Assembly (NCBI RefSeq): GCF_029338335.1
Contig: NZ_CP119796.1
DNA length: 64,000 bases
Origin: Halomontanus rarus
Lineage (GTDB): Archaea > Halobacteriota > Halobacteria > Halobacteriales > Natrialbaceae
Direction: 5' to 3' (one strand)
Below are positions 43,827 through 53,258 of this stretch, one piece after another. A program made the translations under genes and the position numbers. Every line of letters starts with the position of its first letter. Within the stretch, counting starts at the first letter, position 1. The notes beneath the pieces were generated by a model, which was not told the origin of the DNA, ran no database searches, and was given only the letters and a program-made list of their open reading frames with translations.

Positions 43827-44900
43827 ATGCACCGCGTCATCGGCGACTCTCCGACCGACGCCGCCCGCGATCTCGAGGCGACTCCGTTTACGACCGACGA
43901 GGCGATCGCGTGTTACCGAGATCTGGTCCGAACCCGGCGGTTCGACGAGCGAGCGCTGGCCCTGCAGCGACGGGGGTGGATGAGCGGTTATCCCCCCTTC
44001 GAGGGACAGGAAGCGTCGCAGGTCGGCGCGGCCCGCGCGCTGGCCGACGACGACTGGCTCGTTCCCACCTACCGCTCGAACGCGATGCAGATCGCTCGCG
44101 GGGTCCCGATGAGCGATATCCTCCTGTTCCGTCGCGGCTACCCCGAGTACGCGTCGGACCACGACCTGAACGTCTTCCCGCAGTCGGTGCCGATCGCGAC
44201 CCAGCTCCCCCACGCGACCGGGCTCGGGATGGCCGCGGACTACGCGAACGACGACTCCACGGCCGTCCTCTGTTACTTCGGCGACGGCGCGACGAGCGAG
44301 GGCGACTTTCACGAGGGGCTCAACTTCGCCGGGGTGTTCGACGCGCCCGTCGTCTTCTTCTGCGAGAACAACGACTGGGCGATTTCGATGCGACGGGACC
44401 GGCAGACCGCGAGCGCGACGATCGCCGGGAAAGCTCGGGCGTACGGTTTCGAGGGCGTGCAGGTCGACGGCAACGACCCGCTCGCAGTTCGCGAGGTCGT
44501 CGGGGACGCACTCGAGGACGCTCGTCGCGGCTCGCCGGTCCTCGTCGAGAGCCTCACCTACCGCCAGGGTGCCCACACCACCAGCGACGATCCCTCGCGC
44601 TACCGCGAGGAGCGCGCCGACCTGCCCGAGTGGCAGACCGCGGACCCCCTCGAGCGCTTCGAGACCTACCTCCGCGATCAGGGCGTCCTCGACGACGAAC
44701 TCGTCGCGGAGATCGACGCGGACGCCGAGGACGAACTCGAGGCGGCGGTCGAGGTCGCCGAGGCGGAACCGGAACCGAATCTCGAGGACGTGTTCGACCA
44801 CGTCTACGAGGATCTCTCGCCACGGCTTTCGGCACAGAAGGAGTGGCTCGAGGACTTCGCGAGCGACCGCGACGTGGGGGAGGGAGACCTCGAGCGGTGA
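43827..44900 (+). CDS. Thiamine-diphosphate 2-oxoacid dehydrogenase E1 alpha subunit
   Basis: A 357-residue E1 alpha protein. The thiamine-diphosphate motif is YFGDGATSEGDFHEGLN (about 150) through CENNDWAIS, with PHATGLGMAADYAN before it. The phosphorylation-loop region reads RQGAHTTSDDPSRYR. The E1 beta, E2 and E3 genes normally beside it are absent, so this is an unlinked E1 alpha. It may act with an operon elsewhere or on a different 2-oxoacid. The N-terminal 20 residues are variable. Confidence 0.87.
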   Translation: MHRVIGDSPTDAARDLEATPFTTDEAIACYRDLVRTRRFDERALALQRRGWMSGYPPFEGQEASQVGAARALADDDWLVPTYRSNAMQIARGVPMSDILLFRRGYPEYASDHDLNVFPQSVPIATQLPHATGLGMAADYANDDSTAVLCYFGDGATSEGDFHEGLNFAGVFDAPVVFFCENNDWAISMRRDRQTASATIAGKARAYGFEGVQVDGNDPLAVREVVGDALEDARRGSPVLVESLTYRQGAHTTSDDPSRYREERADLPEWQTADPLERFETYLRDQGVLDDELVAEIDADAEDELEAAVEVAEAEPEPNLEDVFDHVYEDLSPRLSAQKEWLEDFASDRDVGEGDLER

Positions 44901-44995
44901 CGGGGCCGGTCCCGTCGCGACCGCTCACCCGTCGCTGCTCGCCGTCCGAGCGCTCTCTCCCGTACTCTGGCGGTAGATCCCAGTCCGTCCGGTCG

Positions 44996-45226
44996 TCAGT
45001 TCAACCCGATGTACGTCTTCGTGTCCACGACGCCGTCCAGACCCTGGATGTCGTTCGAGACGGCCTGAAATACCTCGTAGACTTCGCCGGCGTCGACTTC
45101 CGCGATGATGTCGTAGTTTCCGGCGACGATGTGGGCGTCGCCGACGCGCTCGATGTCCCGAATCGCCGAGAGAAGGCCTTCGGACTGTCCGGCTGCGGTC
45201 TTCACCATGATGAACGCGTGAACCAT
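44996..45226 (-). CDS. Stand-alone RAM (Lrp/AsnC ligand-binding) domain protein
   Basis: A 76-residue protein: MVHAFIMVKTAAGQSEGLL, with HIVAGNYDIIAEV and DTKTYIGLN. It is only the ligand-binding half of Lrp/AsnC regulators (RAM), without DNA-binding helix-turn-helix. It closely resembles the 76-residue protein at 46032-46262 and the two flank a TrkA-like gene. Such proteins can sense amino acids or nucleotides and act by association. ATG 45226 gives the family N terminus. Confidence 0.87.
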   Translation of the reverse strand: MVHAFIMVKTAAGQSEGLLSAIRDIERVGDAHIVAGNYDIIAEVDAGEVYEVFQAVSNDIQGLDGVVDTKTYIGLN

Positions 45227-45330
45227 CTGTCTCGGAGGTGTGATACTCCCTCTCACGACTAAAGCCTTTGCCCGATTTCGGTGCGGGCGTGGGGCAAACT
45301 TATTCACGGGAGCGGGTGTAACCCAGTAGC

Positions 45331-46032
45331 ATGCGGTTCGTGATCATTGGTGCTGGACGGGTCGGTCTGCGCACGGCGCGTGTCTTGCGCGAAGAAGGCC
45401 ACGAGGTAACGCTCATCGAACGGGACGAGGGAAAGGTACGCCGCGCCCGGAGTCAGGACTTCGAGGTCGTCCAGGGTGACGGCTCGCGCGAGGAGATCCT
45501 CGAGCAGGCGGGCGTTCGGGACGCCGACAGCGTCGGCGCGCTCACGGGCGATCTGAACGTCAACTTCGCGGCGTGTATGATCGCCAAACACTACGGCTGC
45601 CGGACGATCATGCGCATCGACGAGGACTACCGCGAGAACATCTACCGCAAGTACGCCGACGAGGTCGACGAGGTCATCTACCCCGAGCGCCTCGGCGCGA
45701 TGGGCGCGAAAAACGCCCTGCTCGGTGGGACGATCCGCGCCATCGCCGACATCGCACAGCACCTGCAGGTCGTCGAACTCACGATCACGGACGACGCACC
45801 GGTCAACGGCTACACGATCAGCGAACTGGAACTGCCCGCCGACGCGACCGTCCTCGCCTACGGCAAGCGAGACGGCGAACTCGGGATTCCGACGCCGGAT
45901 ATCTCCCTCGAGGAGGGAGACCGGTTGGCCGTTCTGGCCGACTTCGCGGTGTTGAGCGACGTCCGCCAGATCCTGGTCGGCGAGACGGCGAGTCGAGCGG
46001 CGGCGAACTCGGGACACGGAGGTGTCAACTGA
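45331..46032 (+). CDS. TrkA-family RCK protein (K+ channel/transporter regulator)
   Basis: A 233-residue protein with RCK_N (about 1-125, MRFVIIGAGRVGLRTARVL, a dinucleotide-binding Rossmann fold) and RCK_C (about 135-220, VNGYTISELELPADATVLAY). TrkA-type subunits gate potassium transporters or channels in response to NAD(H), ATP or ions. No Trk/Ktr membrane subunit is adjacent. Its stop codon overlaps the ATG of the downstream RAM protein by 1 nt (TGATG), so they are coupled. Confidence 0.9.
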   Translation: MRFVIIGAGRVGLRTARVLREEGHEVTLIERDEGKVRRARSQDFEVVQGDGSREEILEQAGVRDADSVGALTGDLNVNFAACMIAKHYGCRTIMRIDEDYRENIYRKYADEVDEVIYPERLGAMGAKNALLGGTIRAIADIAQHLQVVELTITDDAPVNGYTISELELPADATVLAYGKRDGELGIPTPDISLEEGDRLAVLADFAVLSDVRQILVGETASRAAANSGHGGVN

Positions 46033-46262
46033 TGGTTACAGCATTCGTCATGGTGAAAGCGAACACGGGCGAGGCGGATCGATTACGGGACAGCATCGAG
46101 GGAATCGACGGCGTCGTCTCCGCACATATCGTCGCGGGTGACGTCGATATCATCGCGAAGGCGGACGTCGAGACGCCAGCCGCGGTCAAGGATATCGCCG
46201 CGACGGAAATTCAGGGCATTCGCGGCGTCGAGGACACCCAGACGTACATCGCGATGGACTGA
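46032..46262 (+). CDS. Stand-alone RAM domain protein coupled to TrkA-like gene
   Basis: A 76-residue RAM-domain protein (MVTAFVMVKANTGEADRLRD, HIVAGDVDIIAKA, EDTQTYIAMD). It has no helix-turn-helix. It is a paralogue of the protein encoded at 44996-45226 on the other side of the TrkA-like gene, with matching length and start. The 1-nt overlap with trkA suggests a fixed-ratio regulatory complex in K+ uptake; this function is inference. Confidence 0.88.
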   Translation: MVTAFVMVKANTGEADRLRDSIEGIDGVVSAHIVAGDVDIIAKADVETPAAVKDIAATEIQGIRGVEDTQTYIAMD

Positions 46263-46490
46263 TCGATTCGCGTACGCCTCGTTTCGAGTCGAATCCGGAA
46301 CCGCTCTCCTCGACAGCGACCACAGCGCTCGATTTTCCGGACCGGCGTTCCTCCACGTTACTGTCTCGACGAACTGAAACTCGACGGTATCTCCGTTCAC
46401 CGTTCACTGTTCACCGCTTATCGTTTACCGTGTACAATTCTCCGTTCGCCGGCCACCGTTCATCCCGGTCCGGCCGAAGGACCTACAAAC

Positions 46491-47051
46491 CTACAACGGC
46501 GCTCCGCTGCCGTTCTCACTTCCCTCTCCGTTCGCAGCACGTTGCCCGCGTTGCTGGGCGTTCTCGAGTAACTCGCCGGCGGGGCCGCGATACTCGTATC
46601 CCGGGATGATCCCCTGGGCGTAGGTCCCCTCGACGTACTCGACGAGGGTCTTGGCGTCGGCGACGCCCTCGTCGGCGTCCCAGGTGACGTACTCGAGGTG
46701 GACGCGGACCTCCTGCTCGTCGCGTTCGACGACCGGTTCTTCGTGCGTTCGCAGGTTCGTGACGCCGAAGGTGTCCTCGAGGCGGCGTTCGAACGTCTCG
46801 AACCAGCCGTCCTCGACGACGTCTGCGACGGGTTCGTTCGCGACGGCCGCGTCCAGCGTCGGCACCGTGATCGTCACGTGGATGGTCCCGTCTCGCGACC
46901 CGTCGGCGTCGGTGGCCGTCACGGCCGTCTCGAAGACGGTCGTTGTGAGTTCGTAGGGCGTGTCACTCGTATCCGCATCTGTGCCGACCGGTTCGAACGC
47001 GTCGTGATCCTCGAGCGCCCGTTCGATGGGCTCCGGGGGCGTCTCTGTCAT
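46491..47051 (-). CDS. Conserved haloarchaeal protein (DUF5813-like)
   Basis: A 186-residue acidic protein of unknown function. It has regular beta-rich stretches (YELTTTVFETAVTATDADG, TIHVTITVPTLDAAV, VRVHLEYVTWDADEG) and an end segment EYRGPAGELLENAQQRGQRA. The pattern resembles the haloarchaeal DUF5813 family, recalled from memory. ATG 47051 is chosen since upstream sequence lacks coding bias. Confidence 0.7.
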   Translation of the reverse strand: MTETPPEPIERALEDHDAFEPVGTDADTSDTPYELTTTVFETAVTATDADGSRDGTIHVTITVPTLDAAVANEPVADVVEDGWFETFERRLEDTFGVTNLRTHEEPVVERDEQEVRVHLEYVTWDADEGVADAKTLVEYVEGTYAQGIIPGYEYRGPAGELLENAQQRGQRAANGEGSENGSGAPL

Positions 47052-47641
47052 TGCCGGAGAAAGGGTGCTCCCGGAGAAGGGTGTTACGGAGGGCGCTCCC
47101 GCCTTCGGGACGGGTGGGAAACTCGCCTTTCGAACGAGTGCGGTCCAGCGGGAAAACGCCCTCCGGTGGTGGACCGTTTCACGCTCTAACCGATCGTTGT
47201 GTGGGCTAACGAAGTCCATAACTACGGGGGCGACGCCCGTCACCGGAAAGGATGACACCCGACAAGCACGTCGCAGAGCGGTTGCGGTTCGCACGCGTCC
47301 TCGGTATCTCGTCGGACGGGGGATCCGGTCTCCCGGTCGGCTCGTCTCTCGAGAGTGTAGGGCCCCGTCATCATCGTGATGGGGACTCCGATCTCGACCC
47401 GAACGCGGACCGGACGTCCGATCCGATCGTCCCGGATACTGAGACGGATTCGTCTTTCGAAGCGTAATCAGCACGCGGACGGTATTTTCGTCTGCTGTAT
47501 CGTCGATCAGGATACGTTGGTTCGAACGTCACGTCACAGTTCGATCTCGAGATTTCTACTGATACTCGAGTTCGGCCGGTGTGCGAACTGAACGGAAACG
47601 AGAACAGGAGCGGGAACGAAAACGGAAACGGAAACGCAAAC
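47052..47641. other. 590-bp region without supported gene
   Basis: Both edges belong to genes read leftwards. A short open frame at 47252-47467 (plus) lacks a promoter and a recognisable protein pattern. A six-base-period tract (GGAAAC-type) occupies about 47591-47638. Nothing else is evident. Confidence 0.5.
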
Positions 47642-48031
47642 TCAGTCTCGATTTCGGTCCTCGAGAACGGTACTGATCGCGGTCGCGACCTCTTCGAAGT
47701 CTTTCATGGTGAGTCCATCGGTTGTCACGAAAATTCCCTCGCGTTCCGAGGTCACGCGGATCAGGAATCCGTTTTCGAAGACGCGAATCGTATACTGGTA
47801 GTCACCCAGTTCCGAGCCCTTGTAGGCGGTCTGGGTGGTCTTGAAGCCGCGCCACTCGTGACCGATGAACGTCGAGAGATCGGCGTCGCGCTCCAGGTCC
47901 TCTCGAAGGTAGAGCTGTTCGAAGTCGTCGCGCGTGAAGTACATAATCGAGCGGAGACTGTCGCCGATGGCCGTACGACAGGTCGTCTCGATCTGATCCG
48001 CGGTTTCAGCCGAAAGCAGCCCGGATGCCAT
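47642..48031 (-). CDS. Conserved-looking hypothetical protein
   Basis: A 129-residue soluble protein: helical N terminus (LLSAETADQIETTCRTAIGDS), then mixed alpha/beta with SIMYFTRDDFEQLYLREDLE and YTIRVFENGFLIRVTSEREG. The fold suggests a roadblock- or profilin-like small regulator, but that is only an impression. Single gene with its own 5' region; it is not coupled to its neighbours. Confidence 0.7.
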   Translation of the reverse strand: MASGLLSAETADQIETTCRTAIGDSLRSIMYFTRDDFEQLYLREDLERDADLSTFIGHEWRGFKTTQTAYKGSELGDYQYTIRVFENGFLIRVTSEREGIFVTTDGLTMKDFEEVATAISTVLEDRNRD

Positions 48032-48200
48032 ATCCGAGTGTTGTCGCCGGGGGCCTTAATGACCGTGGCTCGGCTCAGCGTACGAACCGGTACGTCCGCG
48101 TGGGCACACTCGAACTCTCGTGGCCGTGTCTCCGGCGGCGACGACGTATCTCTCGTCCGGACTGTCGGTTCTACGCGATTTTATATCGAACATACCTCTC

Positions 48201-48211
48201 GGTAATATATT
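48201..48211 (+). promoter_or_regulatory. TATA box of the repeat surface protein
   Basis: TAATATATT in GGTAATATATTGG is centred about 30 nt upstream of ATG 48237, fixing a leaderless start. Confidence 0.6.
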
Positions 48212-48236
48212 GGTGGTTGGACTCGTAGAGACGCCT

Positions 48237-50114
48237 ATGCACCGACGCCGTTACCTACTCGGCATCGGAACGGGGATCGGGGTGCTCGTGTCGACCGGCA
48301 CCGAGTCCGAGGCGACGGCCAAGCAGAGCAGCGACCTCTCGCTGTGGGTCCTCGAGACGAACGCACCGGTGGACGCGGGCGACGTCCTCGAGGTGATCGC
48401 TCGACTCGACAACGCGGGGTCGACGGCGGTGTCGCGGGACGTCTCCCTCGTTGTCGGCGGTGATCGATTGGACACTGCATCCGTGACGGTCGACGGCGGC
48501 GAGACGGAGACGGTGACGCTGGGCTACGAGACCTATCCCGTCGAACGGAACGTTCGATTTCCGGTGGCCGTCGAGAGTGGCGGGCTGTCGGACGAGCGGA
48601 CCGTCGGCGTGTTCGGCACCGACGACTCCACGTTCGACTTCGTGAGCCCCGCCGACGAGATTACCGTCCAACCGGGGACGACGATCATGTTCGAGGTCGA
48701 TTCCGTCGCCCTCGGCGAGTACGGCGGGGAGACGTCGTGGTCGCTCGACGGCGAGCACCTCGGGCGGTCGTTCGGCCCCTGGTACGCCGCGTACTACGCC
48801 GCCGCGGGCGCCGACTACTGGCACCACACGTTCGAGTCGTCGGGGACCTACGAGGTGACCGCAGCCGTCGCCGAGGGCTACACGACGAGCTGGACGGTCC
48901 GCGTCTCCTCGGAGGGCAACACTGCACCGACCGTCGACGACGCACGGCCGAGTCCCGGCACGCTCGTGCTCACAGAGGACGAAACTACCGACCTCGAGAT
49001 CGCTATCGACGCCGCCGATACCGACGTCGGACTCGACCGAGTCGTCTGGTGGCTCGGCCACGCGGACGTCGTCCTCGACGTGACCGACGTCGACGGCACC
49101 GCGGCGACCGCGTCGACGACGGTCGATTTTTCGTGCCACGGCTGTCCGATCATCGCCTGGGTGATCGACGAGGAAGGGGCCGTCGCCGCCGAACACCTGT
49201 GGACGATCGACGCCGTCGGGGAGCCGACACTGAACGTTTCGATCCTCGAGACGAACGCTCCGGTCGCAGCGGGCGAGGTCCTCGAGGTGACCGTCGAACT
49301 CCGGAACACGGGCGATACCGACGCGACGCAGGACGTCACCCTCACGGCCGGCGACGAGCAGGTCGCGTCCGAATCCGTCACTGTCGCATCCGGTGAGACG
49401 ATACAGCTCACGGTAGGCTACGAGACGTACCCCGTCCGGCAGGACGTCGAGTTTCCCGTCACCGTCACGACCGACGACGACGCGGCTCACCGGACCGTCA
49501 CCGTCATCGCCGACGCCGACTCGTCGCTGGACGTGACGATCCTCGACGCCAACGATCCCGTCGCCGCCGGCGAATTTCTTCGAGTGACCGCCGAACTCCG
49601 GAACACGGGTACCGTGACGGCGACACAGACCGTTCGGCTGGTCGCCGGCGACGAGCAGGTCGCGTCCGAATCCGTCTCCCTCGCTCCCGATGAGACGACA
49701 CGACTCACGTTGGGATACGAGACCTACCCGGTCCAGCAGGACGTCGAATTTCCCGTCACCGTCGCGACCGACGACGACGCCGACGAACGCGTGGTCACGG
49801 TGTTCGGTACCGGCGAATCGACGCTCGACGTGGCGATCCTCGAGACGAACGCACCCGTGGCCGCCGGCGAGTTTCTTCGGGTGACCGCCCGACTCGAGAA
49901 CACCGGATCGGCCGATCTGACTCAGACCGTCGCGCTCGTGGTCGGTGACGAACAGGTAGACGGTGCCTCGGTGACGGTGCCCGGCGGAACGGCGACGACG
50001 ATCACGCTCGGTTACGAGACCTATCCCGTCGAACGAGACGTCTCGTTTCCGGTGACGGTCGCCTCCGACGACGACGCCGACGAACGGACTGTCAGCGTCT
50101 CGGGGACGGGCTGA
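48237..50114 (+). CDS. Secreted CARDB-like repeat protein
   Basis: A 625-residue exported protein. MHRRRYLLGIGTGIGVLVSTG is a twin-Arg signal with no lipobox Cys. Four copies of a CARDB-like unit of about 97 residues follow: one at about 33-128, then an unrelated 200-residue insert with PKD/immunoglobulin-like traits (SGTYEVTAAVAEGYTTSWTV; a FSCHGCPIIAW Cys pair), then three copies in a row (about 332-625). Each starts LETNAPV or similar and contains VASESV and TLGYETYPV. There is no C-terminal anchor, so it is probably secreted or loosely bound. Function is unknown. Confidence 0.8.
   Translation: MHRRRYLLGIGTGIGVLVSTGTESEATAKQSSDLSLWVLETNAPVDAGDVLEVIARLDNAGSTAVSRDVSLVVGGDRLDTASVTVDGGETETVTLGYETYPVERNVRFPVAVESGGLSDERTVGVFGTDDSTFDFVSPADEITVQPGTTIMFEVDSVALGEYGGETSWSLDGEHLGRSFGPWYAAYYAAAGADYWHHTFESSGTYEVTAAVAEGYTTSWTVRVSSEGNTAPTVDDARPSPGTLVLTEDETTDLEIAIDAADTDVGLDRVVWWLGHADVVLDVTDVDGTAATASTTVDFSCHGCPIIAWVIDEEGAVAAEHLWTIDAVGEPTLNVSILETNAPVAAGEVLEVTVELRNTGDTDATQDVTLTAGDEQVASESVTVASGETIQLTVGYETYPVRQDVEFPVTVTTDDDAAHRTVTVIADADSSLDVTILDANDPVAAGEFLRVTAELRNTGTVTATQTVRLVAGDEQVASESVSLAPDETTRLTLGYETYPVQQDVEFPVTVATDDDADERVVTVFGTGESTLDVAILETNAPVAAGEFLRVTARLENTGSADLTQTVALVVGDEQVDGASVTVPGGTATTITLGYETYPVERDVSFPVTVASDDDADERTVSVSGTG
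49229..50111 (+). repeat. Three tandem ~291-nt coding repeats
   Basis: Units begin near 49229, 49526 and 49820, each coding a CARDB-like copy; a more distant copy begins at about 48331. The units are similar at DNA level too (for example the GACGAGCAGGTCGCGTCCGA stretch is shared), so duplication or gene conversion appears recent. Confidence 0.7.
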
Positions 50115-50233
50115 TCGAATTACCGATCGAACCCGAACTCGAGTTCGATTCGGTTCAATTCAGTTCGGGATGGTCGCTCGTCGAGTTCGACCCATCGGGA
50201 TAGAACGCGACGCTCGGGAGACGAATCAGGAAG

Positions 50234-50317
50234 TGCGAGGGTTGGGATTTGAACCCAAGGACCTCTACAGGAGCGGGTCTTAAGCCCACCGCCGTTGGCC
50301 TGCTTGGCTACCCTCGC
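50234..50317 (-). tRNA. tRNA-Leu (UAA)
   Basis: An 84-nt tRNA on the minus strand. The acceptor arms are GCGAGGG and CCCTCGC. The anticodon loop C-TTAAG-A inside GGGCTTAAGACCC gives anticodon UAA. A long variable arm (CTCCTGTAGAG) is typical for leucine, and GGTTCAAATCC is the T loop. The discriminator base is A, and CCA is not encoded. Confidence 0.95.
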
Positions 50318-50452
50318 CCAGAACGCACGCGATGGTTGTCACCGGTTCGGGTTGTGCGTTTCGATGTGGAACCGTCGTCACGGGGGTTCGTTTGCGACCA
50401 TCGACGAGACGTTCGAGGGAGTCCGCGTGAGAGTGACCGCGAGAGAGACACG

Positions 50453-50848
50453 CTACCAGTCGACGCTCAGGGTCCCGTCGCCATGGGGATTCGGGGCGAT
50501 TTCCCGATCGGTCCGCCGATCGACCACGTGAATACAGCCCTGATCTTTCTTCGCCGGACAGACCTCCGCTGCACGGACGTTCTCGTCTAACTCGTCGTCG
50601 TCGATGAAGTACGACCGCGCCCTCGCGAGTCCGGTCTCGAGGTCCATCTCCCAGTTGCCGGCGACTTCAGCGCACTTGCCCGCGCCGAAGCACTTGTTGG
50701 CCTCGAAAATGATCTTGTACGGTTTTTCCTCGACTGGCGGCGCGTTCGTCGATCCGACGTCGCTCGGCCGCTGGATCCCGTCGTGATTGTCGTCCCCCTC
50801 CTGTCCTCGTTCTCGCGCTCGTGATCCGTTGCCGCGGTCGTCGCTCAT
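50453..50848 (-). CDS. Ferredoxin-like Fe-S protein
   Basis: A 131-residue protein. The first about 38 residues are polar and disordered (RGQEGDDNHDG). The domain starts at KPYKIIFEANKCFGAGKCAE, with a second cluster motif VCPAKKDQGCIHVVDR, giving four Cys for one Fe-S cluster. I see it as a single-cluster ferredoxin of the archaeal type. Its electron partners are unknown, and it stands alone next to tRNA-Leu. Confidence 0.8.
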   Translation of the reverse strand: MSDDRGNGSRARERGQEGDDNHDGIQRPSDVGSTNAPPVEEKPYKIIFEANKCFGAGKCAEVAGNWEMDLETGLARARSYFIDDDELDENVRAAEVCPAKKDQGCIHVVDRRTDREIAPNPHGDGTLSVDW

Positions 50849-51540
50849 ACATCGACAGTTAGTACGAGTAGCCTTTCGCGTTACGGTCTCCTCGCAGATG
50901 CCGTTCGAGTTCGTCCGTGCGTGCCCGGAGGGTCAGGGCCATCGACTCGGGTGATTCGAATCGGTGATGGGGTCTGCAAACGAACCTCTGACGGTGGTCG
51001 TCCAGTGGATCGGCCGTGAGTGTTCGATGGCGACCGTATCGGGCCATCGAACGGAGTCACGGCGCCCGTTACTCGAGGTCGGCAGCTGATGCCATCCGAC
51101 GGTGGTTTCGGTGGGGTCAATGGTGGTTTCGGTGGTTTGGTGGTGATCTGGTGGTGTGCCATTGGCCTCCTCGAGTACCTCAACGCGGTCCGAGAGCGTG
51201 TCGAGACTGTCGGCAATCGTGTCGCCATCGGATTCGTCCCCCTCGCGTGATGGTCGATGTCCCGCGGTTCGAGTGCGGAACGGGTGCGAGAGACGACGAG
51301 GAACGCGATGTGCCTTGCCGGTCGCGATCGCGTTTCTAGCGTGTGACAGCTGCGATACTGCTCCGATAGCGAAGCGATACCGACGGAGCCAACCCCCATC
51401 GACTCCGTCGGTTCCCCGCCCCCTGACTCGCGTCAGGCAATCACACGGTTTACTACCCAGACACATTAATATTTCCCTCTACAACGAGGAAATTTCTAGG
51501 CCCGTGAGAGAAACACGATCGCCGTGACTGCGGTGGGTCG
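50849..51540 (-). pseudogene. Possible decayed gene(s) in a 690-bp gap
   Basis: On the minus strand one frame carries DGDTIADSLDTLSDRVEVLE (a coiled-coil-like stretch, near 51190-51250). Another carries ADPLDDHRQRFVCRPHHRFE, then MALTLRARTDELERHLRG, to a stop near 50859. Both have haloarchaeal codon bias, but neither joins the other or has a proper start. A TGGTGG-type repeat near 51100-51155 disrupts the area. An AT-rich ATTAATATTT near 51465 could be an old promoter. Weak call. Confidence 0.3.
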
Positions 51541-52059
<519 letters not shown>

Positions 52060-52174
52060 AGTATCGCCGACGGCGGGCCCCGTGAAAACGGTGATGGTCT
52101 GTCGCTCCGTCGCCGTCGATCCGAGTCCCAGCTCGGCCCTACCTTCATTACGGTGATCGTTGAACGAAGTACAA

Positions 52175-53152
52175 ATGGCTGTATCGGGAACGCACACGGC
52201 GCAAGACGTCGTCCTCGCTCGACTTCCCTCGGGGGTCGAACTGTCGACGACGGTCCACACCTACGAGGGTGTCGACGACGGGCCGACCGTCTACGTTCAG
52301 GCGGCCCAGCACGGCCGGGAGATAAACGGCACCGAAACGCTCCGCCGGGTCCACGAGCGCCTCTCGCTTCGAAACCTCTCGGGAACGCTCGTGACCGTCC
52401 CCGTCGCGAACCCGCTCACGTTCGATCGCGTCTCCTACACTACTCCCGAAGCCCTCGACAGCGTCAACCCGAACATGAACCGTGTCTGGCCGGGTGACGA
52501 CGCCGGGACCCTCCACCAGCGGATGGCCGGCCGCCTCTGGGAGTTCGTTCGGGACGCCGACGCCGTCGTCGACCTTCACACGGGGAGCCCGGACATGCTC
52601 CCTCACGTCGTCTACCTCGAGGGCGACGAGCGATCGCGAGCGCTCGCGGAGGCGTTCGGGACCGGACTCCTGCTCTCCGAACGGGCTGACGAGGACGCGA
52701 CCGAGGAGTGGTTCCGCCGCGGCTTCGACGGGAAGCTCCGCGTCGTCTCCGTTCGGGAGGGGATTCCGGCGATCACGCCCGAACTCGCCCACAACAAGCA
52801 GATCCTCGAGGACCCCGTCGAACTCGGCGTCGACGGTGTCTTCGACGTGCTTCGGTACATGGACATGCTCGAGGGTGAGGTTCCCGACCGCGATCAGACG
52901 GTCGCGCGCAACCACCTCGGGCAGGTCCAGGCCACCGCGTCGGGGCTGTTTCGGCCGAGGCCCTCCCTCGAGGTGGGACAGTTCGTCCCCGACGGCGCCG
53001 ATCTGGGTACGGTCTACCACCCGACGACTTACGAGTCGCTGCAAGACGTGGCCGCCGACCGCGAAGGGATCCTCTACGCGCTGACCAGAGAGGCGACGGT
53101 GAAAGCCGGCGACCAGCTCGCGAGCGTGGCGCTGGTGCGGGAGGAGTCGTAA
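52175..53152 (+). CDS. Succinylglutamate desuccinylase/aspartoacylase-family enzyme
   Basis: A 325-residue zinc carboxypeptidase-fold protein. QAAQHGREINGTET has the HxxE zinc pair, AVVDLHTGSPDM the third His ligand, and GIPAITPELAHN the catalytic Glu. The C-terminal part (about 235-325, ATASGLFRPRPSLEVGQFV) is the beta-domain of this family. It probably deacylates an N-acyl amino acid. ATG 52175 has CATTACGG about 28 nt upstream. The gene ends 5 nt before the left copy of the 78-bp repeat. Confidence 0.87.
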   Translation: MAVSGTHTAQDVVLARLPSGVELSTTVHTYEGVDDGPTVYVQAAQHGREINGTETLRRVHERLSLRNLSGTLVTVPVANPLTFDRVSYTTPEALDSVNPNMNRVWPGDDAGTLHQRMAGRLWEFVRDADAVVDLHTGSPDMLPHVVYLEGDERSRALAEAFGTGLLLSERADEDATEEWFRRGFDGKLRVVSVREGIPAITPELAHNKQILEDPVELGVDGVFDVLRYMDMLEGEVPDRDQTVARNHLGQVQATASGLFRPRPSLEVGQFVPDGADLGTVYHPTTYESLQDVAADREGILYALTREATVKAGDQLASVALVREES

Positions 53153-53157
53153 TCGCC

Positions 53158-53235
53158 CTCAGAACGCCCGCAGGTCCTCGAGCACCGCCTCGGCGCTCCC
53201 GTCGGCGATGACCTCGCGGGCACGCTCGAGGCCCT
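53158..53235. repeat. 78-bp direct repeat, left copy (3' end of TrpD2-like gene)
   Basis: 76 of 78 bases match 54058-54135, exactly 900 bp away; differences are at 53219 and 53222. Read on the minus strand it encodes the last 25 or so residues of the TrpD2-like protein (ERAREVIADGSAEAVLEDLR) and its stop. The first upstream bases (53150 on) also resemble 54051 on, so the match extends a few bases outside. Confidence 0.95.
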
Positions 53236-53258
53236 TCCCGGACGGTGGGAGGGGAGAA

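Noticed and set aside
47252..47467. Short open frame (plus strand) in the 590-bp gap
   Set aside because: No promoter or Shine-Dalgarno, no recognisable protein pattern, and composition looks like the reverse of unrelated DNA.
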